Positions 1-10,800 of a stretch of 60,000 nucleotides of DNA are shown piece after piece (the stretch's first letter is position 1; every line of letters begins with the position of its first letter). The notes below the pieces were generated by a model. The model was given only the letters and a program-made list of their open reading frames with translations, was not told the origin of the DNA and did no database searches. The DNA is from Branchiostoma floridae. Its lineage: Eukaryota; Chordata; Leptocardii; Amphioxiformes; Branchiostomatidae. The translations under genes and the position numbers were made by a program. The stretch is taken from contig NC_049982.1 in the NCBI RefSeq assembly GCF_000003815.2, forward strand, positions 16,108,621 to 16,168,620, read 5' to 3'.

Positions 1-602
1 GCTACGTCTGTGAGATTTACTACATCATGTTCAGGTTTGGGGTGATCTAGAACGGTACAGTCCCGACAGACTGGAATACCGTCTGTTTTACAGTAGAATC
101 GCATCTTCTCCCCGGCATGAATGTCACAAGTCGGCTCCGTTTTGTCCGCTTCTCCGTCATACTTGCCAGTCCGTAATTCATCAAGCGTCACAACAAGGTG
201 ACCTTTGAACGCTCGGAGAGTACGGTGTATCGCCACACACGATTCACAGAGAAAGTCATTACATGTTAAACACCTCGACACAACGGCTTCCGTGCCCGCA
301 CAACTGTCACACGGTATCTTATCCACAGAGTGTTGAACTTTCTTGCGCGCTCCAATTGTTTCTACCAAGTTGAGAATGAAAAAGTTGTCTTTGAGTCCAG
401 AGACGCCATTTTGTTTCAGCGCCGTCTCACGCTGGCAGGTGGGACACTTCACTGTCGTCTCACCTGGCTTCACGTACTCCTTCAGACAGTCCTCACAGAA
501 GGAGTGCACACAGTCGAGAATCTTCGGCTTTCTGAAGGTGTCTAGACAGATCTGACACGTCAGGAAGTCGTCACTGATCTCTTTTATCAAAGCGTGCGCC
601 AT
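1..602 (-). CDS. TRIM-family RING/B-box protein, 5' part (runs off the left edge)
   Basis: Reading the minus strand from the ATG at 602-600, the frame stays open to base 1 (200 codons). Residues C16, C19, C31, H33, C36, C39, C53 and C56 form a C3HC4 RING. A B-box 1 follows at about 98-135 (C98, C101, C111, C114, C119, C122, H126, H135), and a B-box 2 at about 159-192 (C159, H162, C171, C179, C182, H187, H192). RING plus two B-boxes is the start of the tripartite motif of TRIM E3 ubiquitin ligases; the layout resembles TRIM2/3/56/71-type proteins. The coiled coil and the C-terminal domain that would define the subclass lie outside the window. A splice acceptor (CTTACAG at 630-636) precedes a 27-base leader, so an upstream 5' UTR exon is likely. 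TRIM genes are greatly expanded in lancelets, so no orthologue is named. Substrate is unknown. Confidence 0.9.
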   Translation of the reverse strand, partial: MAHALIKEISDDFLTCQICLDTFRKPKILDCVHSFCEDCLKEYVKPGETTVKCPTCQRETALKQNGVSGLKDNFFILNLVETIGARKKVQHSVDKIPCDSCAGTEAVVSRCLTCNDFLCESCVAIHRTLRAFKGHLVVTLDELRTGKYDGEADKTEPTCDIHAGEKMRFYCKTDGIPVCRDCTVLDHPKPEHDVVNLTDV

Positions 603-629
603 GTTTAACGACCGAAACTAGAGCCACAC

Positions 630-3339
630 CTGTAAGGGGCAAAGTTCGTAACCTGACACTCCCTTGACTTTGATCATGCTGCTAAACGTTGGAAAGGTAA
701 TGGAAAATGTTGAAAATGCTAGTATGTGTTCTTTTAGGAAGAAAAAGAATTTCAACAACTGTCAGAACGCAGACTTTTATTAGTAACCTCTGTCATGACT
801 TTGCCATTGCTGTCAGCAAATCAACAAATAATGCCCCTCTACCAACGCCGACACTACCAACTACCAAATGGGACGAGGCAGTCCCCTCAATGTTGACAAT
901 TGTGAATGCACTGTAAAAATTGGAAATGTGTTTGAAAATTTTCTGTAACCAAGAATGTGTATTGGCGGGTACAACAATATTTTGTACCTTTTATTGGATA
1001 TTTTCATATGTTGGTATCGAATCGCCACGTTAATTTCTAACTAGATAATGTAACTTCACGATTAAATTGAATTTACATAACTGCTGTACGCTTAACGGTT
1101 GAATTGTGTTTACATTTTGCTTTACCAGAAGTGTTTGGGCAGCCGTTGATAATTCAGGGACTTGGTCCTTCTAGTGGCTATTTCATATTTGTTGCTATGA
1201 ACTGCCAAAGTTAATTTCTATCAAGATAGTTTAAAACTCAGATGAATATTGTTTCGAATAAAACAAATCTTGAGTGTACATGTTATGTATTGATGACGTG
1301 TATTTTCAAAGTTGTATAACAATAAATAATGAAGACTCCTGTAATAGTAAAGCTTCACAATTCAGCGGATAGGCTGAAAAACAGCCTTTGAATCCACGCA
1401 ACTGTATCAATTCTATTGTGGAAATAAACCAGTCTACACATTTATCAACCATGTCAAGTGAACGGTTAAACCACCAGCAAGTGAAACGAAACAGTCAGTT
1501 TCTCGAATCAAGCCTCAGCTTCATAAAAGCGGTTTCGGGTTGCGTAGTTCAACAACGAGTCCAATTCTACTCATTCCTTTTCACAGTTTTTAAAATCATT
1601 ACATAACACGTGTCTTCTTCTCCAGGCATGGACACATGCATATCTCTATTACTGTACTTCAGGTACTAAAGGCTTAAAGCTGTATGGGAATCAATGAAAA
1701 GAACTGTTGTTATTTGCATATCTTCAACAGTTAACATTTTTGACGTTATCGACATACACATGTTATACACTAAGAATGCAAGAATTCATACGACTACATA
1801 AAAATATGTGGGTACCTCTCCAGGCATACATGTATGTCGTACAGTAAATTAAGTTCAAACTACAAACGGTATGTGCGTTTTGTAAGAGACGGATGTCAAA
1901 GGTTCAAAACAGGCGTAGGCACAATTGCAATAAATTTGTGTTGCTCTTGCGCCGAAAATTCACCGTAGAAGAAAAGAAGACTGCGATTAGAATAGGGGTG
2001 ATGGCAACCATACAAACTGATCAAATCGTAATATTTTCCGCAATTTCTTTGACAACTTGCTGTCATAAATTAGTTAAAGTATGGCATTTCTGTAACATAA
2101 GGATGTATTTTCTTTTCGTTAAAGACTATCCAGATAATTAATCCTGCAATAATCCCTTCAACCTTCATGGCACACCCCTAACAAATCTTTATTACGTCAG
2201 TTCTGGAACAATATTAATGTCAAGCGCGAAGCCCTGACGACCATAATCGAACACCTTGGTAACGTCAACAGACCCCTGCAACCTCTGACACGAGCAGATG
2301 TGTGCGCACATCTCTGCTGATTAAATCATTCCCCGTTTTGAACAGCGCGTGTGTTAGAGTCACACAGTCCGGGAAATCGTTCACCAGTCGTGCCTGCACC
2401 CTGAGTGAAAATGACCATGTCGTAAACACCGAAACCAAGAAGTTAGAGGCAGCTGAAAACTTGCCCATCACCTGAGAACATCTGGAGGATTGCCCTGACG
2501 CCATCCTGCAGCACCCGTAGTCTCCGCAAGGGGCGTTCCATCCCAAAGTCCCCTGGGAAGTCTGAGTTCTAAGTACCGTTTCCACACGGCGGTCCATCCG
2601 AGCAAGATGGGTTAGAGAAAAGTAACGATACCGCCGGGCCTGGGTGCCTTCAGGGGCACTTAAGGACCAAAGACTCTGACACAGAGAACTTTTTATTGTT
2701 TATCACAGACTTAAGACTATGTTCGTCGTTCTTTTACAAGTTTACATTGGATTTTATTCAAGTTTCAAGAAGATAAGAGAAAGGTAAGTAACGTTAAATT
2801 TCATATTAACTGCTTTGGAGTTAGAGGGCGATATCATGAGGTGTAAGGTTTTAATGATTGGGGCCATATTTCAACAGTTTACCGGTATAAAACGCCACAA
2901 GAAGTTTATTAAGTCCAACACCTGTCGCTATAAACACTGGCGCTTTGTTCACGGCGCGATTCTGGTCCGGAGACGACAACTGGATTGACCAGGACGTGTT
3001 ACAGTCGCCCCCCTCCCACAGGCAGCTGGGCGGGAGAAACGGTTGAGAATTTAGAAGCTGTATAAAACTCTTTTTAACAATAGTTATGGGCAAACTTTGA
3101 ATGTGTATTCCTTGATGCTATTTGAAATTGTTGATAGTAAGGTTATCCCCCATGACTGAGTTATTCTGCTAAAACCTAAGTGTGCTAGGTACGTTACATC
3201 TTCATCAAATGATGTGGTAACATTTTGCTGTTATCTAAACTGTCATGTGTAACGTTACGTAGTTTTTGAATGTCGCAGATTTTTGTAAGAAAGTTTGAAC
3301 CGGAATGTAAGGAATAAATCCTTAAGGAGTAATGTCCAT
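630..3339. other. Non-coding stretch between the TRIM gene and the LINE
   Basis: AT-rich sequence with no exon I can defend. Short open frames (for example 2265-2597 and 2851-3093 on the minus strand) lack recognisable domains. On the plus strand a good splice donor (AAAG before GTAAGT, about 2788) ends a possible small exon containing an ATG near 2719. It could be a 5' exon of the plus-strand gene that resumes at 7865, but nothing independent supports that. The upper part presumably holds the promoter and a 5' UTR exon of the minus-strand TRIM gene. Confidence 0.4.
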
Positions 3340-6300
3340 AAATATATGATGATGATGATCTTTATTTGCATGTTCCTGCCCATGTGGGCTAAATGCAGCA
3401 AATCCCATGATGGGATACTAATTATAAAGACTAAGTACTATAACATGTAGTATTACAATTGAATAAACAATACATCTGCAACTAAGCTATCACTATATCT
3501 AACGTTTACATGACTCTTCCCTTTTCTTAAAACATGTGTATACGAACTCACAGAGTTTGTGTTGTACAAAGGTATCTGTGGTTGTCATTATATGTACAAA
3601 CAGGTTGTCGTTGGTTAACTCTTTACATCGTGTATCTACTACATTCAGAGCACTGATAAAAGACTTGCGCATGTCAGTGTATAAAGGACACTCTAATATA
3701 AAATGGACTTCATTCTCTATACGGTTGGAGTTACAAAGTGTACAGAGTCTATTATTCGGAGGAGTCTGGTTGTATCTTCCCACTTCAATTTGTAGGGGAT
3801 GGTCACTGATTCTTAATCTAGCCATGGCTCGGCGATGGTTGAAATTCTGAATATTAAGGTACTGTTCTCTTTCGTAGGTATGTTTGATTTTTCTATATGT
3901 TCTTAGTTTGTTTCCTTGGTTTCCGGTCCTACCACTGGAGTTCAGCCCTGAGTGAAAGGTTTGAAGGTAAATGTCCTTCAGTCTTTGCTTCACCTCCGAC
4001 TGAATTGATGGTATATCTCGACCGTTGTTTAACAATAGGTATGCATAACCCGACTCCTCCAAAATCTTACTTACATTAGATAGCCAGCATGGTATATTGC
4101 GTCCGTGTAGGTCTTGTTGTACAAGAAATGCTTCATATTGTATGCTATTTGTCGGTACTTCTCTAGTTAATCTATAATAATAAGAAAATAGTCTACTGAG
4201 AGCCTCGATCCATAGAGGGAATCTTCCTAGCTCCGCTCTAGTAGCGAGATTACTGGCATTTCTTCTTACACCTAAGACAACTTTACAGAACTTTAGATGC
4301 GCTTGCTCTAATGGAGAACTGTCGTTTAAACTAGCATTGCTCCACACTTCTGCACCATACAATAATATTGGCACAATACAAGCGTCAAATAACTTACATT
4401 GCAGTGGTACTGAAGCATTGTTTCCTCCAAGAGTTGTTCTTATGCTAAATAGCGCCCTTACTGCCTTCTTTTGGAGGGTTTTCATTGCTGTGTTGAATTT
4501 ACACCCCGCCGTAAATACTACGCCTAAATAGCAGTACGAGGATACCACTTCTATGTCTTTGTCGAATAAGCAAAATTTATAGTTTGATAACAATCGTCCC
4601 TTACGATTGAAAACAATGATTTTCGTTTTCTTTAAGTTAACTGTTAGTTTCCATTTATTGCAGTAAAGGCCGAGAACATTGATTGCGTTCTGTAGGCCAC
4701 GTTGACTTGTTGACAACATGACAACGTCATCGGCATAAAATAAACTTGATATTTTGGATGAATGAAGTAGAGGGGTATCTAGGTCTGCTGTATTGAGATC
4801 GTTAACTAAATCACTAACGTACAGATTAAATAGCGAGGGGCTTAAAACACATCCCTGTCTCACGCCAATCTCTACAGGGAAATTTTCACTCAGACCTATA
4901 CTAGTTTTTACACAGGCTTCTGAGTTACTATATAAACTTTTGATGATATGAAAGAATTTCCCCGAGATGTCATTGGATAGAAGTTTGAATAGAAGACCCT
5001 GGTGCCAAACTGAATCGAAAGCCTTCGAAAGATCAATAAAACAAGCGAAGAGGCGTTTTCCGGACTGTGTGTACTTGGAGATAAGGGTTTTCAATATAAA
5101 GATATTATCTGCTGTTCTGTATTTTTTTCTGAATCCTGTTTGGTTGGGTTTTAAAATTTCGTTATCTTCCATGAAAGTAGTAAGTCTTTTGTTTAGAATT
5201 GAACTAAATAATTTTCCCAGACAGCTAGAAATTGCAATACCCCGATAATTGTTTGGATCATCTTTTCTACCTGACTTGTGTATTGGAACTATGTAGCTGC
5301 TGGACCAGTCTTGTGGGAAGATTCCTGTTTCGAGAACGTTATTGAACAGTTTTGTAAGAGGACGTAATAGAAGTGTTTTCCCCCCTTTTAACATTTCATT
5401 AATTATCATGTCTTCCCCGCCTGCCTTTTTGGTTTTGAGTGCTTGAATGGCTTTACCAATTTCATATTCCGTAATTTGGTAATCTAAGGGCCCTTCATTT
5501 GAATCATATTTTTGTAGAACTTTTAATTTGTTTAATAAAACTTTTTCGAATTTGGAATCAAAGACCTGTTTTTCTAATCTAGACCTGCTGTGTAGAGATT
5601 TAAAGTGTTCAACCCAGGTGTCTGTTGGTATATTTTCTTGGTTCGTTGATTTGTCATTCTTTAGTTTTTTAAGTAGATTCCAAAACGCTGTTGGGTTGTT
5701 GTCCTGTAGTTTTTGTAATTGCATTAAACAATTATTTTCATGTTCCCTCTTACGTCTTCGAGTAAGTTTGTTAAATTCTTTCTTTTTCCGGAAATAGCTG
5801 CCTCTTATGACTGGGTTCTTAGGGTTACGCATGAGTAGGTATCTTAAATTTCGCAGCTCGTTTCGCGCCTCAAAGCAAGATTTGTCAAACCAGCTTTTGT
5901 TTCTTTTAGATTGCCTTGGTTTCTTCTTGCATTTTACTTGTAGAGACATTCTTCCCGCTGTTATTAATATTTCTTGAAGTTTTCGCACGTTTTGTTCAAT
6001 GTCGGCTTTAGTTGAAGTAATGTTTTCATTTAACGCCATGAAATCTGCTAATTTTCTATGGATTATCGGGCAACTTAGGGCCTCTACAAATTTTTCGTTG
6101 GAGTCAGGACCCCAAACAAATTTATCTGGGAAAAGACGCAAATTTGATGTTGCCTTTTTTGTACTTTCGGGAGAGCTTGACGATGAACTAATATTCAGGG
6201 AGATCATACAGTGATCTGAGAAATCTGTTAACGGATGCACTTTGAAGGTATTGATATAATGGAACAGAGTACTGCTTGAGATGACGTAGTCCACTGTGCT

Positions 6301-6735
6301 GCATCCATTCGGCTGGTAGCACGTGAATCTACCACTCAAGTCTCCCAGTATCCTCCCGTTCAATATACGTACATCAGATTGTGTGCACAAATCTATCAGG
6401 CTTCTGCCGAAAGCATTTGCAGGATTTTTATCTGAAAAGTTTCTAGGAATGTTAATATTACTAAGTATTTCGGGCTCGAGATCTGAATCTAAGGGGTCAT
6501 CTTCGTTAAAGTCTGTTAAGGAACCTAGCCTGCTGTTAAAGTCTCCCCCCATAATGACGTAACCTTTGGAGGAAAACAGTGCTAAATCTTGCTCTAAAAC
6601 ATCAAAGATAGAGTCTTCCGCCCTTTTGTGAACGGTCGAATAAATGGGACTTATATAAACTATGCATAGAAAAACATCTTTAAATTCAGTTATTTTGCTA
6701 TAGCATAACTGGTTGATGAAAACCCCTCCACATTA
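3340..6735 (-). mobile_element. 5'-truncated non-LTR retrotransposon (LINE, CR1/L2-Jockey-like)
   Basis: The minus strand carries the 3' part of a LINE: the rest of an apurinic-type endonuclease domain, a reverse transcriptase, and a cysteine/histidine C-terminal domain. After the stop codon (3501-3499) comes a 3' UTR of about 150 bases that ends in AATAAAG followed by an ATC-triplet tail on the element strand (around 3340-3362). Triplet tails and this domain order fit the CR1/L2/Jockey group; I cannot assign the exact clade. The 5' end is lost near 6735, where the endonuclease frame meets a stop. Upstream bases still resemble coding sequence in a shifted frame, so the true junction may lie slightly beyond. 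Confidence 0.9.
3499..6732 (-). CDS. LINE ORF2-type polyprotein: endonuclease (partial) and reverse transcriptase
   Basis: The frame is open from 6732 to the stop at 3501-3499; the first ATG is at 6552, giving 1,017 aa. Upstream of that ATG the same frame still reads as endonuclease (a YISP motif, then GGDFN just after the Met), so the ATG is internal to the original protein. Domains in order: endonuclease C-terminal half with GGDFN and SDHCM (about residues 1-120), a basic linker, reverse transcriptase (about 390-680) with NNYRGIA, GFRKKYRTADN, FIDLSKAFDSV, GVRQGCVLSPSLFN and the catalytic FYADD box, then a C-terminal region with a CTLC-x-H-x3-C-type zinc-binding motif (about 940-970). No frameshift or stop interrupts it. 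It would reverse-transcribe its own RNA at a nicked target, but the missing endonuclease N-terminus makes this copy unlikely to move by itself. Confidence 0.9.
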   Translation of the reverse strand, partial: CGGVFINQLCYSKITEFKDVFLCIVYISPIYSTVHKRAEDSIFDVLEQDLALFSSKGYVIMGGDFNSRLGSLTDFNEDDPLDSDLEPEILSNINIPRNFSDKNPANAFGRSLIDLCTQSDVRILNGRILGDLSGRFTCYQPNGCSTVDYVISSSTLFHYINTFKVHPLTDFSDHCMISLNISSSSSSPESTKKATSNLRLFPDKFVWGPDSNEKFVEALSCPIIHRKLADFMALNENITSTKADIEQNVRKLQEILITAGRMSLQVKCKKKPRQSKRNKSWFDKSCFEARNELRNLRYLLMRNPKNPVIRGSYFRKKKEFNKLTRRRKREHENNCLMQLQKLQDNNPTAFWNLLKKLKNDKSTNQENIPTDTWVEHFKSLHSRSRLEKQVFDSKFEKVLLNKLKVLQKYDSNEGPLDYQITEYEIGKAIQALKTKKAGGEDMIINEMLKGGKTLLLRPLTKLFNNVLETGIFPQDWSSSYIVPIHKSGRKDDPNNYRGIAISSCLGKLFSSILNKRLTTFMEDNEILKPNQTGFRKKYRTADNIFILKTLISKYTQSGKRLFACFIDLSKAFDSVWHQGLLFKLLSNDISGKFFHIIKSLYSNSEACVKTSIGLSENFPVEIGVRQGCVLSPSLFNLYVSDLVNDLNTADLDTPLLHSSKISSLFYADDVVMLSTSQRGLQNAINVLGLYCNKWKLTVNLKKTKIIVFNRKGRLLSNYKFCLFDKDIEVVSSYCYLGVVFTAGCKFNTAMKTLQKKAVRALFSIRTTLGGNNASVPLQCKLFDACIVPILLYGAEVWSNASLNDSSPLEQAHLKFCKVVLGVRRNASNLATRAELGRFPLWIEALSRLFSYYYRLTREVPTNSIQYEAFLVQQDLHGRNIPCWLSNVSKILEESGYAYLLLNNGRDIPSIQSEVKQRLKDIYLQTFHSGLNSSGRTGNQGNKLRTYRKIKHTYEREQYLNIQNFNHRRAMARLRISDHPLQIEVGRYNQTPPNNRLCTLCNSNRIENEVHFILECPLYTDMRKSFISALNVVDTRCKELTNDNLFVHIMTTTDTFVQHKLCEFVYTCFKKREESCKR

Positions 6736-6837
6736 GTTTTGAATCCCTGATTAGTGATAGATTCTTTACTTTTATATCTATGTTTCATATATTAACAATA
6801 ATAAAGAAACATTTCTAAAGTTGTTTGCTGCATGTTA

Positions 6838-7770
6838 GAGGGGAGTTCAAAAAGGAATGCTTCCCGGTTTTATCGCAGGCTCATTTTTTCATCAAAAGAG
6901 TTGAAATTTGGCGCAAAGGTAAAGGCATATGTCTTCTTGAGATTGAGATATCTCAATTTGTTGTTCAGGTTTTTTATGAGTGACTGAGTTGAGTTCAAGA
7001 TGACCACACCCTTGTTATCCTGTCGGAAGATATTAGAGGTTCAATTAACGTGCAATTGACGATGTCCCAGACTCACCAGTAGCTATTATACGAAACAAAC
7101 TGCACATATACATTTGTATCAAGTTGCATTTCTCTATAAGCCTCATGCCTATTTTCATTTTTTATATCCAATTATTTATTCTTTTTTTTTGTTCCTCGGG
7201 TGAAGTATTAAAGGTATGAGGGTTTGTGGATTAGGGGTGGGCTGCTTAAAGTTTCTGTAACCCAGTTTTTTTTAACTGAGAGGTATCAAACTTAGTCCAC
7301 TTCTTGGTCTTGAAAAAGTTTTGATAACTGTGCCAAGTTTCGTATCTTTTAGCTAGTAGAAAAGCAGTCTAAAAAAACTTAAGTCAACAAATTACGTATT
7401 TGGCTATCAATCAAACTGTCTGTAATATAGCAACTTGCTCCATTCTAGTGGCTGCAAAAGGTGAACCATTGAGAGTTCAGACATGAATTTTGGCATGTAA
7501 TCTATTGAGATATTTGTTATTATACAGGGGAAATTTTGCATCCTGCAATAGTTTTAAAAGGGTCAGATTCAGAGGAATTGATCTCCTGAGAACCATCCAA
7601 GGGTGCTGCCATCTTGAACGCAACTCAGTCACTCATAAAAACCAACAAATTGATCAATTGATCGATCTCAAGAAGACATATGCCTTCAACTTTGTTCCAA
7701 ATTTCCAGTCATTCTATGAAAAAAATGAGCCTACTATAAAAGTGGTGGCATTACTTTTTGAACAACCCTC
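6838..7770. mobile_element. Foldback DNA transposon with long terminal inverted repeats (non-autonomous)
   Basis: About 175 bases at 6838-7017 reappear in inverted form at 7597-7770 at roughly 75-80% identity by eye. Shared blocks include TTCAAAAAG-AATG at the tips, GGCATATGTCTTCTTGAGAT, and TTTTTATGAGTGACTGAGTT. The outer tip (GAGGG-GTTCAAAAAG) resembles mariner-type termini, but that placement is an inference. The 580-base interior has no coding capacity, so mobilisation would need a transposase from elsewhere. No clean target-site duplication is visible. The element lies just upstream of the first recognised exon of the plus-strand gene at 7865 and may sit in its 5' intron. Confidence 0.75.
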
Positions 7771-7888
7771 ATCACACCATGATTATTGTTAAGCAGACAG
7801 CTCTCCAAAATCACACAGGATTTCTTCAGCAAATCCTGACATTTTGTTTCCTTTCCTCTATCAGTACTGTAGCTAAACAGAAATCAAT

Positions 7889-10800
7889 ATGAGCAACTCT
7901 AAGAAGGATAGCCCAGCCCTGCGGCAACAGAAGTACTCAAATGCTATCATCCGTGGACGTCGCCACGCCCCCACCCCTGAAGCCGTCCCACCATCCACTC
8001 TCCTGGACGCACCCCCTCTGTCTCCTATCCCGCTGCCTTCACCACCAAAGCAGCCTCTACCTGAGTCGAGGTACCGCCGACCAAAACACCTGGTCACTAA
8101 CCTTAACAAGAGACAGCCAGCTCCTCAGGGTGGATTCACAGCAGTCAACAGGTATTAAAAAAAATGTATCAAGTTCCATGTACATATGTCCTACGTAAAA
8201 AGGGTTTTTATCAGTATCTGTTCATCAGAAGTCAAATATGTCTTGTAGTAATAGTCCTTTATTTTTCTCTTGGCACAGATATTCTAAGACTCCCACACAC
8301 CCAGATGAAAATTCAAAGGTGTTTGAAGAATACGCTGAAAGGCTCACAAACATTCAGCAAAAACAGGACTGCATGGGAGAGGGCAAACCACGACCAAGGA
8401 GACCCCCCAGACGTAATAAGACCCCAGCTCCCGTCTCCATGATGATGGACTCTCTGGAGAATGAGAACATGACAGAGAAGGAGCGCTACAAGAGAAAGAA
8501 GGAGACTATTAAGAAGGTACAAGATTCCATGGGAGTTGACAAAACAAACACAAGAAAAGCTCGCAACGCAGCTAAACCTCCCACCTCCAGGAAGACTGTC
8601 AAAGAGCAGCAAGTATTCTCACTCGGACATCATGAGGAGAGAAGCCCAACACCAGCAGAATATGATGACTGCAAGTTGATGGATGAAATAGTCCAAGAAT
8701 TCAGATCTTACCAGAAAGCAAAGAAGAAGAAGATGAAATGTTGTGCCAAGATGCCACCAAACAACCAAGCAAGTATTGGTCAAGACAAGATGAGTGTGAC
8801 GTCTCATGAGGTGTATACCCCTGATTGGGAGGAGGAAGGTCGAACACAGAGCAGATTTAACAAGTCTGGACACCAAAGCAGGGCGAGTAACACACCCACA
8901 ATGGAGAGGGGACAAGATTTTGAAGTGTATTTATATACTCCTGACTGGGAGGAGGAAGGCCAGGTGCAGAGTAACACATCATCACAGTGTGGACACCTGA
9001 GCAGGGTGAGTAACACAGCCACGATGGAGAGGGGAAAAGATAATGGAGTCTATACTCCTGACTGGGAGGAGGACGATGGAGTACAGAAGTTTCACAAGAT
9101 GTCCCGACAGTCTGGACACCTCAGCAGAGTGGACAACACACCCACGATGGACTGTGTGATGCATGACCTTGACGTGGAGGAGGATGGCCAAGGTCAGAGC
9201 CGGTACAGCACATCCCCGCAGTCTGGACAACTCAGCAGACAGGACAGCACACCCATTACAGATACAACCAAAGATTGGATGTACCACATCAGAAAAGTTG
9301 GGCTGGAGGAGATGATGGAGTCAGGCAAGAGCAGGGATGAAGACAGTCTGCACAGGAAGACAAACATCCAGGGCAAAACAACCAACAAGAGGCACCAGGG
9401 AAGAAAGGAGAGGCTGGTCTTACCTAGCCTGACTGCTGATCCTGGACTGACTCTGCAGGGGAGCAAACTTCAAACACCTGGTGAGTTTTGTACTGTAGGG
9501 ACCAAACTTCATACACCTGGTGAGTTTTGTACTGTAGGGACCAAACTTCAAACACCTGGTGAGTTTTGTAGTGTAGGGACCAAACTTCATACACCTGGTG
9601 AGTTTTGTACTGTAGGGACCAAACTTCATACACCTGGTGAGTTTTGTACTGTAGGGACCAAACTTCATACACCTGGTGAGTTTTGTACTGTAGGGACCAA
9701 ACTTCATACACCTGGTGAGTTTTGTACTGTAGGGACCAAACTTCATACACCAGGTGAGTTTTGCACTGTAGGGACCAAAGTTCATACACCTGGTGAGTTT
9801 TGTACTGTAGGGACTAAACTTCATACACCTGGTAAGTTTTGTACTGTAGGGACCCAACTTCATACACCTGGTGAGTTTTGTACTGTAGGGACCAAACTTC
9901 ATACACCTGGTGAGTTTTGTAGTGTAGGGACCAAACTTCATACACCTGGTGAGTTTTGTAGTGTAGGGACCAAACTTCATACACCAGGTGAGTTTTGTAC
10001 TGTAGGGACCAAACTTCATACACCTGGTAAGTTTTGTAGTGTAGGGACCAAACTTCATACACCTGGTGAGTTTTGTACTGTAGGGACCAAACTTCATACA
10101 CCTGGTGAGTTTTGTACTGTAGGGACCAAACTTCATACACCTGGTGAGTTTTGTACTGTAGGGACCAAACTTCATACACCTGGTGAGTTTTGTACTGTAG
10201 GGACCAAACTTCATACACCAGGTGAGTTTTGCACTGTAGGGACCAAACTTCATACACCAGTGAGTTTTTGCACTGTAGGGACCAAACTTCATACACCTGG
10301 TGAGTTTTGTACTGTAGGGACTAAACTTCATACACCTGGTAAGTTTTGTACTGTAGGGGCCAAACTTCATACACCTGGTGAGTTTTGTACTGTAGGGACC
10401 AAACTTCATACACCTGGTGAGTTTTGTACTGTAGGGACCAAACTTCATACACCAGGTGAGTTTTGCACTGTAGGGACCAAACTTCATACACCTGGTGAGT
10501 TTTGTACTGTAGGGACTAAACTTCATACACCTGGTAAGTTTTGTAGTGTAGGGACCAAACTTCATACACCTGGTGAGTTTTGTACTGTAGGGACTAAACT
10601 TCATACACCTGGTAAGTTTTGTACTGTAGGGGCCAAACTTCATACACCTGGTGAGTTTTGTACTGTAGGGACCAAACTTCATACACCTGGTGAGTTTTGT
10701 AGTGTAGGGACCAAACTTCAAACACCTGGTGAGTTTTGTACTGTAGGGAACAAACTACAAACACCTGGTGAGTTTTGTAGTGTAGGGACCAAACTTCATA

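Noticed and set aside
2265-2597. 110-aa minus-strand frame
   Set aside because: No recognisable motif and no exon signals; chance frame is the simpler reading.
2851-3093. 80-aa minus-strand frame near the LINE 3' end
   Set aside because: Somewhat protein-like, but no family, no start context and no splice partners.
9420-10721. 433-aa minus-strand open frame (MKFGPYSTKLTRC repeats) and similar antisense frames over the array
   Set aside because: Shadow of the 39-bp minisatellite: a unit of 13 codons keeps several frames open on both strands. The plus strand has the real exon and splice sites.
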